Part shown: in pieces, positions 24,945-36,800 of the stretch
How positions within the stretch are numbered: position 1 is the stretch's first letter
How the letters are laid out: every line of letters starts with the position of its first letter
Origin: Aptenodytes patagonicus
Lineage: Eukaryota > Chordata > Aves > Sphenisciformes > Spheniscidae
DNA: 64,000 bases
Direction: 5' to 3'
NCBI RefSeq assembly: GCF_965638725.1
Contig: NC_134982.1
Coordinates: forward strand, 5,390,126 to 5,454,125
Notes under the pieces: model-generated
What the model saw: only the letters and a program-made list of their open reading frames with translations
The model's database searches: none
Told to the model about the DNA's origin: nothing
Translations under genes and position numbers: made by a program

Positions 24945-27900
24945 TCAAACAATTATACCAGAGATATTTCCCCTCTTCTGGAGCAGGTCACCTGGAAAAG
25001 GACGGAGAGATGATAGGGTCCCTGTTCTGTTCTTTGCATCAGCGACTGGGGGAGATCCAGAAGGGGATAAATCCCACCAGGCAAACAGATGCCATACAAG
25101 CTGCATCTGTTTCAAGCACTGCAAAAGAAACACTGGGCTTCCTATAGGCTTGATTTATGCAGGGCTGGTGTACTCCATGATACCCAGGACCCGGATAATT
25201 TTTTCAGAATTTTTTTTGAAGCACAACAGAATCCTGAGAAGAAGTAGATATTGATACTTAAATATCTTCCTGTTCCATACAAAACTATGTCTCATCTTTT
25301 TCCCAAGGACTCTCGACTTCTTTTCCCCTCTTCTTTCCACCACAGTTCTTATAAAACCATGGTGATCTGACTACTAGTGTTGCTGAATCAATTTTCCAAA
25401 CATTTGATTTTTTAATAAAGGTCTATATTATCAAGATAACATTTCTTAAAGGCAACAAATGACAGTAGTTTGTATTACATCATATTACTAGTGGCACTCC
25501 AAAGCCACTTTGGGATGAATAGTTTCCATACGGAAAATGAAAACAGATCTTTTGCTCCTGCAAACTGCTTTAACACATTTGAAACTGATAGTGCTGATCT
25601 GCATAAGCTGAGAATGTGAACCAGTGGGTCTTGCTCTGTGTTATGGAGAAAGTTAATTGTCATAATGAAATGACTTACGATTGTACTAACATTCTGTTAA
25701 ACTCCTCTTACAACTCCTGTGGTGCTTTCACACCAGTTATTCCTGCAGCTCACGGTAAAAAAATGCATAGATTGTTTGATATGTCACACTTCACTGCGAT
25801 TTCTATACTTTCTATTAGCTCTGAAACCTCTATGTTAGCGCACTAGTGATGTGGTTCATTAATTGCCCATAAAAGGCCAAATGTATTTTTTAGGTTGACA
25901 TCTACACTTCCCTTTGCTTTCTAGAACTTGCCAGATGTTTTTTACTGAAGGGTTTTGAGTAGGGTCCTGTCACTGATCCCCTCAAAGTGACTGGAAAATT
26001 TTTCAACTTAGTAACAGTAGAATTGTTCTAAAATTATGTGCATGCTTTGTGTTACAGAATAGCAAGCAATGCTGCCAGGAGCTCACACAACTTGCATACA
26101 GGCTGCAGGCATCTGCACCAACTAAACTTTCCTTGACACAAACCAAATTCAACGTATGAGATAACCGTGGAGTCTGGTGGGAAATGGTACCATGAGGGAG
26201 AGGGAGACTAAGGTTGAGGCTTATCTCTGCCATCTGAGGATGAGTTAAAGTCACCGCGATCAGCCTCCTTATCCGAGAGGACGTGAACAACCTCCACTAT
26301 CAAAAGTGAATTAAGATCATATTTTGACCCAAGGGATAGTACTCATCTCTTTGTGCATACCTTGATGATGGAGTGCGAAATTCCCTCCTAAGTTCAAACC
26401 CCAGTAATATGGAGGATGACCAAAGAAGGTTTGCACAGAGCTTCGTTACTTCTATGAGCAAAGGATGCTCAGAAAAAAGGAGGATAATCAGAGAAGAACG
26501 TTATTTCCGATGACAGTTGTTTCTGACACACTTGGTGTTTCCATTATTTTCAGTTATTTCAGGGCAGAGATGAATAACGAAAGTATTCTAAGTAAATTTG
26601 GAAAACACTGAACTCATGCAAAATGAGGCAAGAGAACAATATCTCATTAAACAAAAAATACCTAAAAAAAGTTGCAACGTACCAGAGCTTGTGCATTTCC
26701 TGAACTTCGTTTCTAAGACTTTCAAAGGTTTTTCTCAGAGTTGGTTTAATCCATAGGAGCAGACAGTGCTGGAGTAGTTACCAGGAATGAAACAGTCGCA
26801 GAGAGGTCCTAGCAAGAGCCTGACTTTACCCTGAGAAAGCAGATGGGGGTGCTGATCAAAGACTCCTCCCTGTCCAGAAGGAGACTGGTGAGGAGTATGG
26901 TGCTCTGACACTGTACATGGCGTCAACGGTCTGGTGAAAAAGAGATCAGAGGCAAAAAAGCTTGAAAAACTCACAGATGGAGTCCCTCACCCACCCAGCC
27001 CCTAAATGACAGAAACCCAACATCCCCAACTCTCGCTCTCCCAACGGCTGCTCTCCCTGCCTTGCTCCTTCATGCCTGCAAGGTGACACCACGAAAGTAC
27101 AGCAGAGCTCAGTGGTGGTGGGAGGTAAATCTCAGAAAAGAGATGACAGAAGGGGAGATCAGTCCTGAGATACTACAGCAGCAAGCACGAAACTTGACAG
27201 TTCCCAGATGCTGCCAAGGGAGTCTTACCTTTTAAAAGGTAAGACTTTTGAAACAATGTGGTTAGAGTTGGAGACCAGTGGCTTATACATCACAGAGCCC
27301 GATAAAAACAGTGAGCAAAGATGTCAGCGGTTTTGCAAACTGTTGTCAAAAGCTGGGGCTATGCATATGTTAAGGAGAGAAAGAAGAGAAAGAAAAAAGC
27401 CCCATCACATTTGAGATCTTTGGAGCAGCTCTGCTCCAGTAACATAAAGCAATAGCTGTGAAAACAGCAGAGTCAGAGGGGCCATCTTTGTGGTTGGATG
27501 AGTTCGTCCCACCAAGTCAACCCGTCCCGCAAAGCTGCAGAAGGGAAGAACATGAGAGGACAGTGAGTTACCTATCCTGCCTGAGCATCGCTGCCTTCTC
27601 CAGGAAACAGTATTTACTTTCCATGCCCAGGCTGCTGAGCCATTGGGGAAGGTGGTGGATCCTCTCTGAGGAGGAGGAAAAAGAGGAAGTCTGATGTTGC
27701 TGCAGAGGAACTTGTGGGTGTTGAGGCTGACTGTATAATGGCAGCTGACCACTCTCAGCAGCAACTTGGAAAAGAAACTTAAAACCACGCGACAACCAAC
27801 TCCCGGTCCCATAGTCACAGCATGAGATTTCACAGAATGGAAAATACCCCTTGGCCTACATCCCTTCATCTCTGATGCTCAGTGAGGAGCGGGTTGGCTC

Positions 27901-28329
27901 CCGTCACCCCCTCGTCCATAACCCAGTCCCTGGGACTCCCTTCTCTGCAGGGATCTGGAGAGGGACGCTCCATCTGCGTCGGGAGTAAAAATCCCACCTG
28001 GGTGTCGAGTACTACCGTACCGGTGCCTGGGGACGCCATTTGGACCAGAGATGTTTCTGTTCAGTTGGTAATACACACAGCCTCAAAGTGTGAATCCCCC
28101 TTTTGTCCGTGGGGCCTACGGCACAGTCCATTTTTAACTTTTAAGGATATTCTGGGAAAATGAAAAAAAAAAAATAAAAAAAAGAAAAAAGAACAGAACC
28201 AAAGCATGTTTTTCTCCATTACCATAAAGAGGGCTTGTGAATGCATGGTATTAGTATCCCAAAAGCTATTAAACTCCTTAGTGATGGGAAACAGATGGAA
28301 AATAAGACAAAAGAATTCACAACTCATGT
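24945..28329. other. Intergenic DNA immediately downstream of SETBP1
   Basis: Contains the 26-bp palindrome at 27.22 kb and A-rich runs at 28161-28195 that on the gene strand are the T-rich tract beyond the putative cleavage site. The 154-codon minus frame at 27405-27869 has no recognisable domain and is not supported. Confidence 0.5.
27221..27246. repeat. Perfect 26-bp palindrome
   Basis: The half-site AGTCTTACCTTTT is followed without spacer by its exact reverse complement. The centre is TTTTAAAA. The symmetry stops sharply at both sides. Confidence 0.95.
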
Positions 28330-31300
28330 TAGACTGAATTGAATTCCTTTAATTTCACACAATGAATAACATATGAATAGGATTAACTTTTTTTTTTTCT
28401 TTTTTTTTTTTAGTTAAGTGCTCTATACTGTGCTAACCTGATTTGGTAGCGAAAAGACTGAGCTTTGTTTTAGAAAAAAATGTTTAAAAACCAACATCTA
28501 AGATCATGAAGGAGCATGACATTAAAGCATGCCAGATGTATCTAAGCCTCAAAGAACATCAAGTCCATATCCATTTTTAAATGTACAAAAATGCTTCATG
28601 AATAAAAACTGTTACAAAAAGAACATTTCAAACAATGTACAAGTTTTTTTTCTTGCCTCTATATTCAATAAAATACAAATACATTTTTTTGCTCTAAAAT
28701 ATGTTTACATACAATCAAAGTAGAACATGCAAATTACACTTTAAAAAAGGCTTTTAAAAACCACTTATGAATACAAACTAAAAATTAGCCAGCACGACTT
28801 ATAGAACAATCTTGTGCCCCATTCGTTTGATTTTTTTAATTTTTTTTTGAAATACAGTATATACATATTTAACACTTCATGTGCATTTATTATTTAAGAA
28901 ATAGCTTAAAAAAATAAAGAAAAAGAAAAGTAAAACAAACCAACATGGGATTGAACTGCTTCCCCATGTTGTCCAATTGGCAGCTCTTTTCATGTTTTTA
29001 CATTTTTTTTTTTCTTTTTCTTTTTTTTCTATGTAGTGTTTTATACAACCTAGGCAGGCATCTTAAGGAGATCTCAAATATGTGTCCTTTGTTGAAATGT
29101 GCTTCTAATTATCTCAGAACTGCTGCACCCCAGTTTTTGGATGATATGGAAGGAAGAGGCATTGCAAGGGCATGATGTTTGTTTTCTCAATTCAGAAAAC
29201 CATCCTGTTTTGGTTTGGTGTTTTTTTTTTTTTCTTTTTCCTGTCTTTTTTTGTTGTTCTTTTTACTCTTCAGGATACTACTTAAATGTGCTTAAGTGCA
29301 GTCCTGAATCAGGGCCTGTGAAAATAAGAGTTGGGGAAATCCTTGTGTACGGAACAGCGATTCCTGTTTATTCGTCGTATTGCTGTAGCGCTCAGAAGCC
29401 CCAGTGACGAACCAGCACCTCATTGTACCAAACGCTACCCAAAAAATGTAACAACACAAACAGAATATTCTACACGAATGGTCCAAAGCATTGCTGTCAA
29501 GTGGAGAGTCATGGGCCATGCTGTAGGATACCCTAGTAGCTGATGACTATTATCACTTAATTTTTTTTTTTTTTACTTTTTTTTTTTTTTCTTTTTTTTG
29601 GACAGTTACCCAAAAACATGCAAGGTGCTTCACAGAAAATTTAATATTGAAGGGCTCAAGAAACTGGCAGTATGAAGCTCTTGGAGACACAAGTGGTTGC
29701 TCTTTGTTTCCTCTCTCCCCGCCCGCTTGTCCCCATTCCTGGTTTTATGCTGGGTTGAGGAATACAAGACCCACGGAGAGGACGCAAACCTGTAGCCTCA
29801 TTTCGTATGGCTCACAGCCATGTGATTTTGTTTCGCATTTTTATTGAAGCATGCTAAGATGTGTGTTAATCTGTGACGCAGCGGAGGTGTTTGAAAGGTC
29901 TTTTTGGTCTTAATAAGCAAAAGGGTTTTCACCCCAGTTTCATACAGTTCTTGGAAATGTGTGGAGAGAATTTAGAGAGTTCCTCAGTAAATCTTCCTAG
30001 TGGTAGGGGAAAAAAAAAAATCAAAAAGCTTATTACTGAAATATTGTTGGGTAATAAACTGCAGGAGTAGGATTTTAGCCTTAAGCCCTAAAACTAAATC
30101 CTTTATGATCTGCATGTAGTACATCGCCTTATAATATTATTCTGTCAGCAACTTGCTTATCATATTTATAGACTATGCAACATGCAGAACACAAATTCTG
30201 AGTGCCATCTAACAGTATTTTCAGCTTGCTTTCATACAAATTAACAAGCTAATCTTCCTGCCAGCCAGGACCGGCTACACCGGGCTGTTGTTTGGATAAA
30301 CAGCCAAGGCTGCAGCACCGCGCTCTACCAGCACCTTCTTGCTGCGAAAAACAGACTTTGGGCATCTGGATAGAGCCCATCCTACCCTGACAGCTTGCAG
30401 CTACTAAATCTTGAACGCTATTCTTAATTTCTCTAGGACCAAAAAGACCTCTTAGTTTTTTTGTTCAGCGAAGGGTGTATGGGGTTGTACCCTCTGAGTG
30501 GACACTTTCCTTAAGCACTGCGCCTCTAGCAGCATTTTGGATAGTACTTTTTGGAAAGATAAGAGCATTTTTTTCCCGAAGCTGGGGAGCAGGGGAGGCA
30601 GCAGCCATTCAGTGATCCTTCCCTGGGAGGGTTGCATCGCAGTGCATCCAGAAAGGTCCAGCCCAAATCCAGCCCTTATCAGCACTCTGTAAGGTCTGAC
30701 ACGTGTTGAAGCCGCGATGGGCGTTCAATGACAGAATTTGGTCCTTTCAGACCTTTGCTCCACTCGCTACATTGAAATGTCCTTCAATGCTAATAAAGAG
30801 ATCACTGAAGATAAAACTAAGGATAAGTTGTTGTCTGGCTTAGTTTCAGCTTATAGGCTACCTGGAATACCAAACTTACAGTTTTTCTTGCATTTTAAGC
30901 GACACTGTCACCTGCTTTCAGGCCCAAAGGAGAGATGGAAAAAAAAGATTTCTGAATCGACTAAACCTCAGTCCAATACTTTTTAAGGAAGAAGGGAGGA
31001 GCTCAAGGAAGCTTAAGCATTTTTTTCTGCAGGCCTACAACTTCAGTCAATAACACTGCGCTAATTCAAGAGAACTGAAAAGCAAAATCGGTTGTAACAG
31101 AATGAGCAACCGGCCAGTTTATTTCTAAGCTGCATTAATTGGAAAACAAAAAGCACAAATGAGTATGATGAATGATGGAAAACAAATTGGAAACAAAATT
31201 CAGCAATCCCTCTTATCAGCTTTAAGGAGATAAGATCTCAAGATCTGTTCCAGCCTTTAAAAAAAAAAAAAAAACCCTCTCCCAACCCCCCAACCCAATC

Positions 31301-33339
31301 CAAACCCCAAATGCATTCAGTTTTAATAAGCTAAGGTGCTATCACAGAATAAAAATCAGTCTCTAAAAATAATGAGCTGTATGTTTACAGTGTCCCTTTA
31401 ACACCATAGTCTTGATATGATTTTTGTAAATAAATAACAGAATAGAAACATAATATTTTTTTGCGGGGACTTTTTTGTTGGGTTTGTTGTTTGTTGGTTT
31501 TTTTTTTTTTTTAGTGTCGTGCTATTTGAAGTTTCCTTGGCAATAAGCCAGTTCAAAGATTTCTCAAAAAAGGGAATAGCAGTTGGTTTGTGAATCATTA
31601 AATAATTCCAATCCCCACTCCCTTGCTGGAATTTTCCCTCCCCCCTCCCATTTTAATATCCATCTTGCCATGCCAGGTGTTGAGTGTACTGAAGGACTTT
31701 AAAAAGAAATGAAATAAAGTTGAAAGTACCTATTTCAAATTTCAACAACTGACTTCTTTTTTAAAAGCATTGTTACTGCAATGGAACAGTTTCACGTTCA
31801 GTCTTTGTTTTAGTTAAACATTTTTAATTGGACTGTGGAAATGGAGCTCGGGTATTTTACCCAAGTTAAATCAATGGCTAACGTACAACTCGAATGAGAA
31901 ATGTACAATTTGAACTGACCATTTAAAGAGACGATTTGTCACACACAGTTTGCATCCATGCAGACTGAGAGCTTTATAATTACATTATGTACAAAAAAAA
32001 AAAATTTTTTTTTATTTTATTAAGGCAACCACAACTTGGAGAACATGTCCAAAGTGGCATTAATACAATTGCAGTGGTGATACCCTTTGAACATTTTTAT
32101 TTTTATTTTCAGATAAGAACACTTATTCCTTTTCTTTTTTAAGAAATAATTGCCAAGAAAGAACCTATTTTCCATAGGGTTTTGTTCTCTATTTTTTTAA
32201 AACAATCTACTTTATCTATTTTCTTTAAAAGAACGTATCAAGGCATTGCTACCCAATGCAAATTATTCAGATCCTGGGTTTCCCATCAATTTCACTGGGA
32301 ATTGCAGGTGGTAAGAACTAGTAGGTTTGGGCCCTGTCTTTTTACTCTATTTTTTCTGTCCTATTTTTTTCTTTTATTTTTTTATATTACTTTTTTTTGT
32401 GATTTTGTCCACGTTTACTATAACTCTATTCCCCAGAAGTGTCTTGCTGTTCTCTACTCATATGTACCGAGCATCAAAACAACTTGGTTGATGGATGACC
32501 CCTTTTTCACATGCCATTGAAAATGCCAAGTTGCTTCATAGAAACGTGCTATCGTAACTGAATATCCATGTACACCTTATTTTAAATGCTGTGATATTCC
32601 ATCGTTCCTTGGGATAGCACTTGGAATGAGTGTGCGCGTGTGTAAGGCTCTACTTTTCTATTGCCTATATTGCAGCTAGTTGTAACTAGGCAAGTAAATG
32701 AGAAAGAAATATATAGTTCTAGCAGGAGTCAGGCATTTTGGGTTATGCTGCCCCAAAGCCTGGCAGGTATATAAAACTGGAAAAGAAAAAATTCAAACAG
32801 ATTATAACCAAGATCACAGTTGAGAAAATTACACTATTTTTTTGTTGGTTTTTCTTTTTTGTTTCTTTTTTTTCTTTTTTACAGTGATTTCTACTATGGT
32901 ATGGTTACTCTTAGTTTCACCTGGCCCGCCAAACAGAATCGGAGTCGAGCATGTAGCCCTAGTGACAACGTTCAGCTCTCTGCGAGGACGACCTCCCGCC
33001 TCCGGGTACGGTGTGAGAACAGCAATGCTGAGATGTTGATTAGTTTTGGAAACTCTGCAAAGTAGACGCTCTCCCCAGCTTTGACACACATCCCCCGCCC
33101 CCCTTACGCCCCACCTTTCCTGCACCCTTTCCCCCTCTTTCCTGGGGGGGCTGGGGCCAAAGCGATGAAGAGGAAGATGCGAACCCCGGCTGGCACAGCT
33201 CTCCGCGACGGGTTCCGGCCGCCGAAGGGACGAGTGAGTCTGGTGCTGCCGCAGGGGCGAAGCAGACCGCGCGCCTCCAGTCCCTCAGTCCTGGCGTGCC
33301 CCACTACCGGCACCCGACATCCGACGGGGTGTGCCGGCC
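28330..33339 (-). other. SETBP1: SETBP1 3' untranslated region (about 5 kb)
   Basis: This is the stretch after the SETBP1 stop on the minus strand. The first 300 nt are GC- and CpG-rich. The rest is AT-rich, with many A-runs in the sense strand (seen as T-runs on plus, for example near 28390, 29220, 29570, 31500, 32360 and 32860), and no frame is convincing. The most distal credible poly(A) signal is ATTAAA at 28348-28353, followed on the minus strand by TG-rich then T-rich sequence down to about 28150. That places cleavage near 28320-28340. Candidate AATAAA signals for shorter forms lie at 28886-28891, near 29367, near 29838, at 31118-31123 and near 32010-32105. Human SETBP1 also has a 3' UTR of several kb. 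The 3' boundary is inferred, not observed. Confidence 0.65.
28348..28353 (-). promoter_or_regulatory. Candidate distal poly(A) signal (ATTAAA) of SETBP1
   Basis: The plus strand reads TTTAAT, which is ATTAAA on the gene strand. About 20 nt downstream the sense strand passes into TG-rich sequence (AACATGAGTTGTG) and then a T-rich tract opposite the plus-strand A-runs at 28161-28190. This is the usual layout of a cleavage and polyadenylation site. Upstream AATAAA candidates exist, so this is the likely distal rather than the only site. Confidence 0.5.
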
Positions 33340-33896
33340 TTAGGGAAGGCCTTCGCTTTCGCTCCCTCTGCCTTTCCGGTGCCGCTTCACTTTCACGTCC
33401 TCCTCTTCCTCTTGCGGGGACTTACTTTTCCTTTTCCCAACCCGGGGCATTCGGGGCGGAGGGAGAGGGGGCGGAGGTGGGGGAGGAGGGAGAGGAGGTG
33501 GCGGAGGTGGCGTCTCTCGAGCCATGTGTATGACAGCCTCGATGGTGGCCATGATTGTATCTTGAGTGGCTGCTTGCTCCAATATCAAAGGGTTGAGTGT
33601 CGGTCTCTGACCTCTTTTGCTGGGAAGGTCAATGCATTTTTCCAGAATGGGCATTTGGTCTCTGGAGTCTTCGTCAAAGGAGAGGGGTTGCTTCCGAGGA
33701 CGCCCCCTCCGCTTCTTGACAAAGTTATTGCCTGTCTTTGATTGTCTCTGCAGCCTCTTGGCTTTCAGGATCTTGTTCACGTGATCCAGGTTCTTCTTTG
33801 TGGACAGGATCTTGGTGTAGTTGCACATCTTGCGCACCTCGCACTGGATTGCTTCAATTTCACGGCGCTTGAACCTTTTTTTCAGTGGTGGGCTGG
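33340..33896 (-). CDS. SETBP1: SETBP1 terminal coding exon (C-terminal ~185 residues)
   Basis: This exon encodes the C-terminus of SET-binding protein 1, a nuclear AT-hook protein that binds the SET oncoprotein and AT-rich DNA and acts in transcriptional regulation. Seen in the sequence: a splice acceptor (pyrimidine tract ending CCCAACAG) at 33897-33898, then a frame beginning [19 protein letters not shown] basic stretch leads to the AT-hook KKRRGRPRK (core at 33691-33711). Next come the segment [16 protein letters not shown], a 19-residue proline block interrupted by two leucines (33454-33510), a KRK/EEEE/KVKRHRK tail and the end GSESEGLP with TAA at 33340-33342. Family knowledge: human SETBP1 is about 1,596 aa with three AT-hooks and a C-terminal PPLPPPPP repeat, so this is hook three plus the end of the SET-binding region. 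The exon enters in phase 1 (first two bases CC). The proline block and the tail after it are shorter than I recall for mammals. Identification is firm from the motif order. Confidence 0.95.
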
Positions 33897-36800
33897 CTGT
33901 TGGGAGAAAAGAACAGAAACAGGGGTGGGTCAAACAACAATGAATGGAAACCCTCCTTTGCCCGCTTTCAGTGTCATGAAGACTAGATGCTTTCAAGCTC
34001 GGTAGGCTGAATATAACTACTGAAGAAGCAATGGCTGTGAGAAAGGACTCTGCATAGAAAAGCAACTAAAAGAAAGTTAAAAGATTATTTATTAAAGTCC
34101 CAGAAGAATTGCTGTTACCTCCTTTTTTACTGTCCTAGATTAAAACACAGCTTTGACTATTAAGCAGTCCTCAGAGATTTCTCTACAGCTCTCCCCTCTT
34201 CTAAAGCAACAAAGCTTTTCTACAGCAATGTTTTACCACGGGTTTGCTTCATTCTCATTTCTAGTGGGAGGGAAGGAAGGGCTGCTTAGCATAGCTGTCA
34301 TATTGGCCCACCGTAACTATTAAACTTTCTATACCCCAAACATATACTCCTGATGTCTTCACTCCGGCCTTTAATTTTTGCCATGAATGCCAGTTAGTAT
34401 GAAAAGTGTTTGTTACTGAAACTAGTGGGCACAGACAAGCTGTGTGGGTCACTTCACCTGTGATAAATTCATTACCCCTGCCTGAGTTTCTTTACTATCA
34501 TCTCCGCAGATACTAGCTGAAACTACTCAGTCATATAATTGACTTTAATGGCCCCTGAAGTAAGCTTACTCCTGGTTCAGATCACTTACTTTAGATCTGA
34601 ATGAAGTCCAAAGTAGTTAAGTCTCTTGCCAAGGTCACGTTGTGAGTCATTGTCAGAGCTGGAAAGAGTACCCAGCATTTCTTGGCTCCTGGTCCTTTGC
34701 TTAGGACACGAGACCTTGCTTGTTTTTCTTAAATTGTCTCATTGTCCTTTACTGAACGTGGCATCTGTTCAGAGTTCAGGATTTGCACACGGATTATAAG
34801 TAACTACCCCTTTGTGAGAGAAACAGAATGTATTAATTCTGCTATTGCAGTAACTGGTGCTCCCTTTCACTCCTAACATATCCGTTCTGCGCCGCTGGAA
34901 AAGAAATGATGGAGTTCGGAATTTCTTTTCAGTAAAGAATAAAACATCACACTAAATTAACCTCAGCCCACATCTACTTGCAAACTTAATTTACACCTGA
35001 TTGTCAAGCAGTCATTAGGGTTTGAAATCCTTGAAGTTTCCAGAGCAGCCAAGATTTCGAGAAAGGTTCATTTAGGGGTTATCACTTCCTTCATGGCTAA
35101 CAGGCTAATCTTCTAGCAGTAGTTTAAATAAAGTTGCTATTGTAGCATTTTCTGTAGATAACCAGGAGGCGTCAAGTGGTAGAATCTCCTCTTGCCCACT
35201 ATGGGCTATGACAGATTCAGCATACAAACCTCACTCACTGTCCTCCCCTCTTGGAGAACATAAATTATTGGCTCTTATACCACCATGTTGCTTGGATTCA
35301 GCAAAGAGCTTGCGTAAACAAACCCAAGTTACAATGCAAGAAGTAAGAGTGAGTCATAAACAAAACACAGACATATGCTCTCTTATAAATAAAGACCTGG
35401 ATGGCCAACTTCCCAAAGTCTGGTTTTCATTAATTACAAAACAAAATACATTTTCCATATGTAACCCACTCCCTACACCAAAAAGAAAAATAAAACCCAC
35501 TTGCAGTTTGTGATTCACAGAGGACAAAAGAAAAGAGGAATGCAGTCATTTTGGTACCAAAGAAAAAGAGAAAGGAAATGAAATATCCGAGTTGCTCAGG
35601 AGAAGCTAATTAGCTGCACAAAATTCCTCTTGAGTAGGTCACCCCTAAAAAGTGTGGATGCAGGAGCCCTAAGGGCAAGTGGCAGCAAGCTATTTCTCAG
35701 TCATCTGATCAAAAAAAAGTTAGATCCCTGTCGCACAAAAAGATTACTCTCATCTGGCCTCACTGGTGATTGATATATATAGTCCAAATATTTCCAGCCC
35801 TAAGCATTCAACTCCTTTGAGACCCTCCCAGATCCTGAGAGTAGCTTCATGTCAGGAGATTTAAGAAATGAAATATTTTGCACACTCTTCGTATGCACTG
35901 TCCACCTTTTGCCTTTTATTGTTATTGTGAGGGGACATTTTCCAGAGGGTTTTTTTTTTTTAAATTCCCATATTCAAGATGCATTTTTTTTCCAGAAGGT
36001 AAAGCTGAAATTTTTCAGTTGATGATGGAAATCTTGGAGATGGGAATTTTAGCAAAAATACAGGAAAAATTGCAAGGTTCATGGTGAAATCAGGAGATTT
36101 GGCATTGCTCTCAACTTTCATTAGAAAGAAAGTAAGCCAAAGGACAGGAAACGAATTTGAAGTAAAGCACTAGCCAAGTATCTGCAAAGATTTTATGTCT
36201 TTACTGAGATTTATCTGTAGTCAGTTGTTTCTGCAGCTTAGTATTACCACCCCACCGCAGTCAACGGAGATCTGGTCTGTATAGTCAGTAGAGGATGACC
36301 TCCGTTTCTAAAATGGGAACTCAATGCAATTGAGTTGACCATGGGCATCCTTCTGACACCCTGATACTGGATAAGAAAGGTGCAGGTCTCCTGTCCATCC
36401 TGCCAAATCCAATGGGCGTCTTAGGCACCCAAGAGGTCCAGGTCACCCAGGCTGAGTGTCCTGAGTGGAGCCTGATGGGGAGTAGACAGTGCCTGAGTGG
36501 AGCAAAGGTAGGCATCTGCTTTCTGCCAAACTGTCTAGTTCTCCAAAATTAACTCGTATGCAGACAGTTATGGGTAGATATCTACACTTACATGTAAATC
36601 TATAAGATGAACACCACTCTCAGTGTCTTCCTTCACATTGTTTAGATACTTTTTTGCCCTCCTAAAACTTTGCAAGATGACAGTCTGTTTCCTTTTGGAC
36701 AGAAACTCATTTTCTCATTTAGAAAAAAACCTTCTATGCTGTTCTATGCTGGCTTACTGCCCTAATTTTTCTTTCATAAATGCTTTGGGGTGTTTATGAC

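Noticed and set aside
27405..27869. 154-codon minus-strand frame
   Set aside because: No recognisable domain, no splice or promoter context, and low-complexity composition; a frame of this length can occur by chance in a 64-kb window.
33081..33741. Plus-strand frames (150 and 136 codons) across the SETBP1 terminal exon
   Set aside because: They are antisense shadows of the GC-rich SETBP1 coding exon and 3' UTR start.
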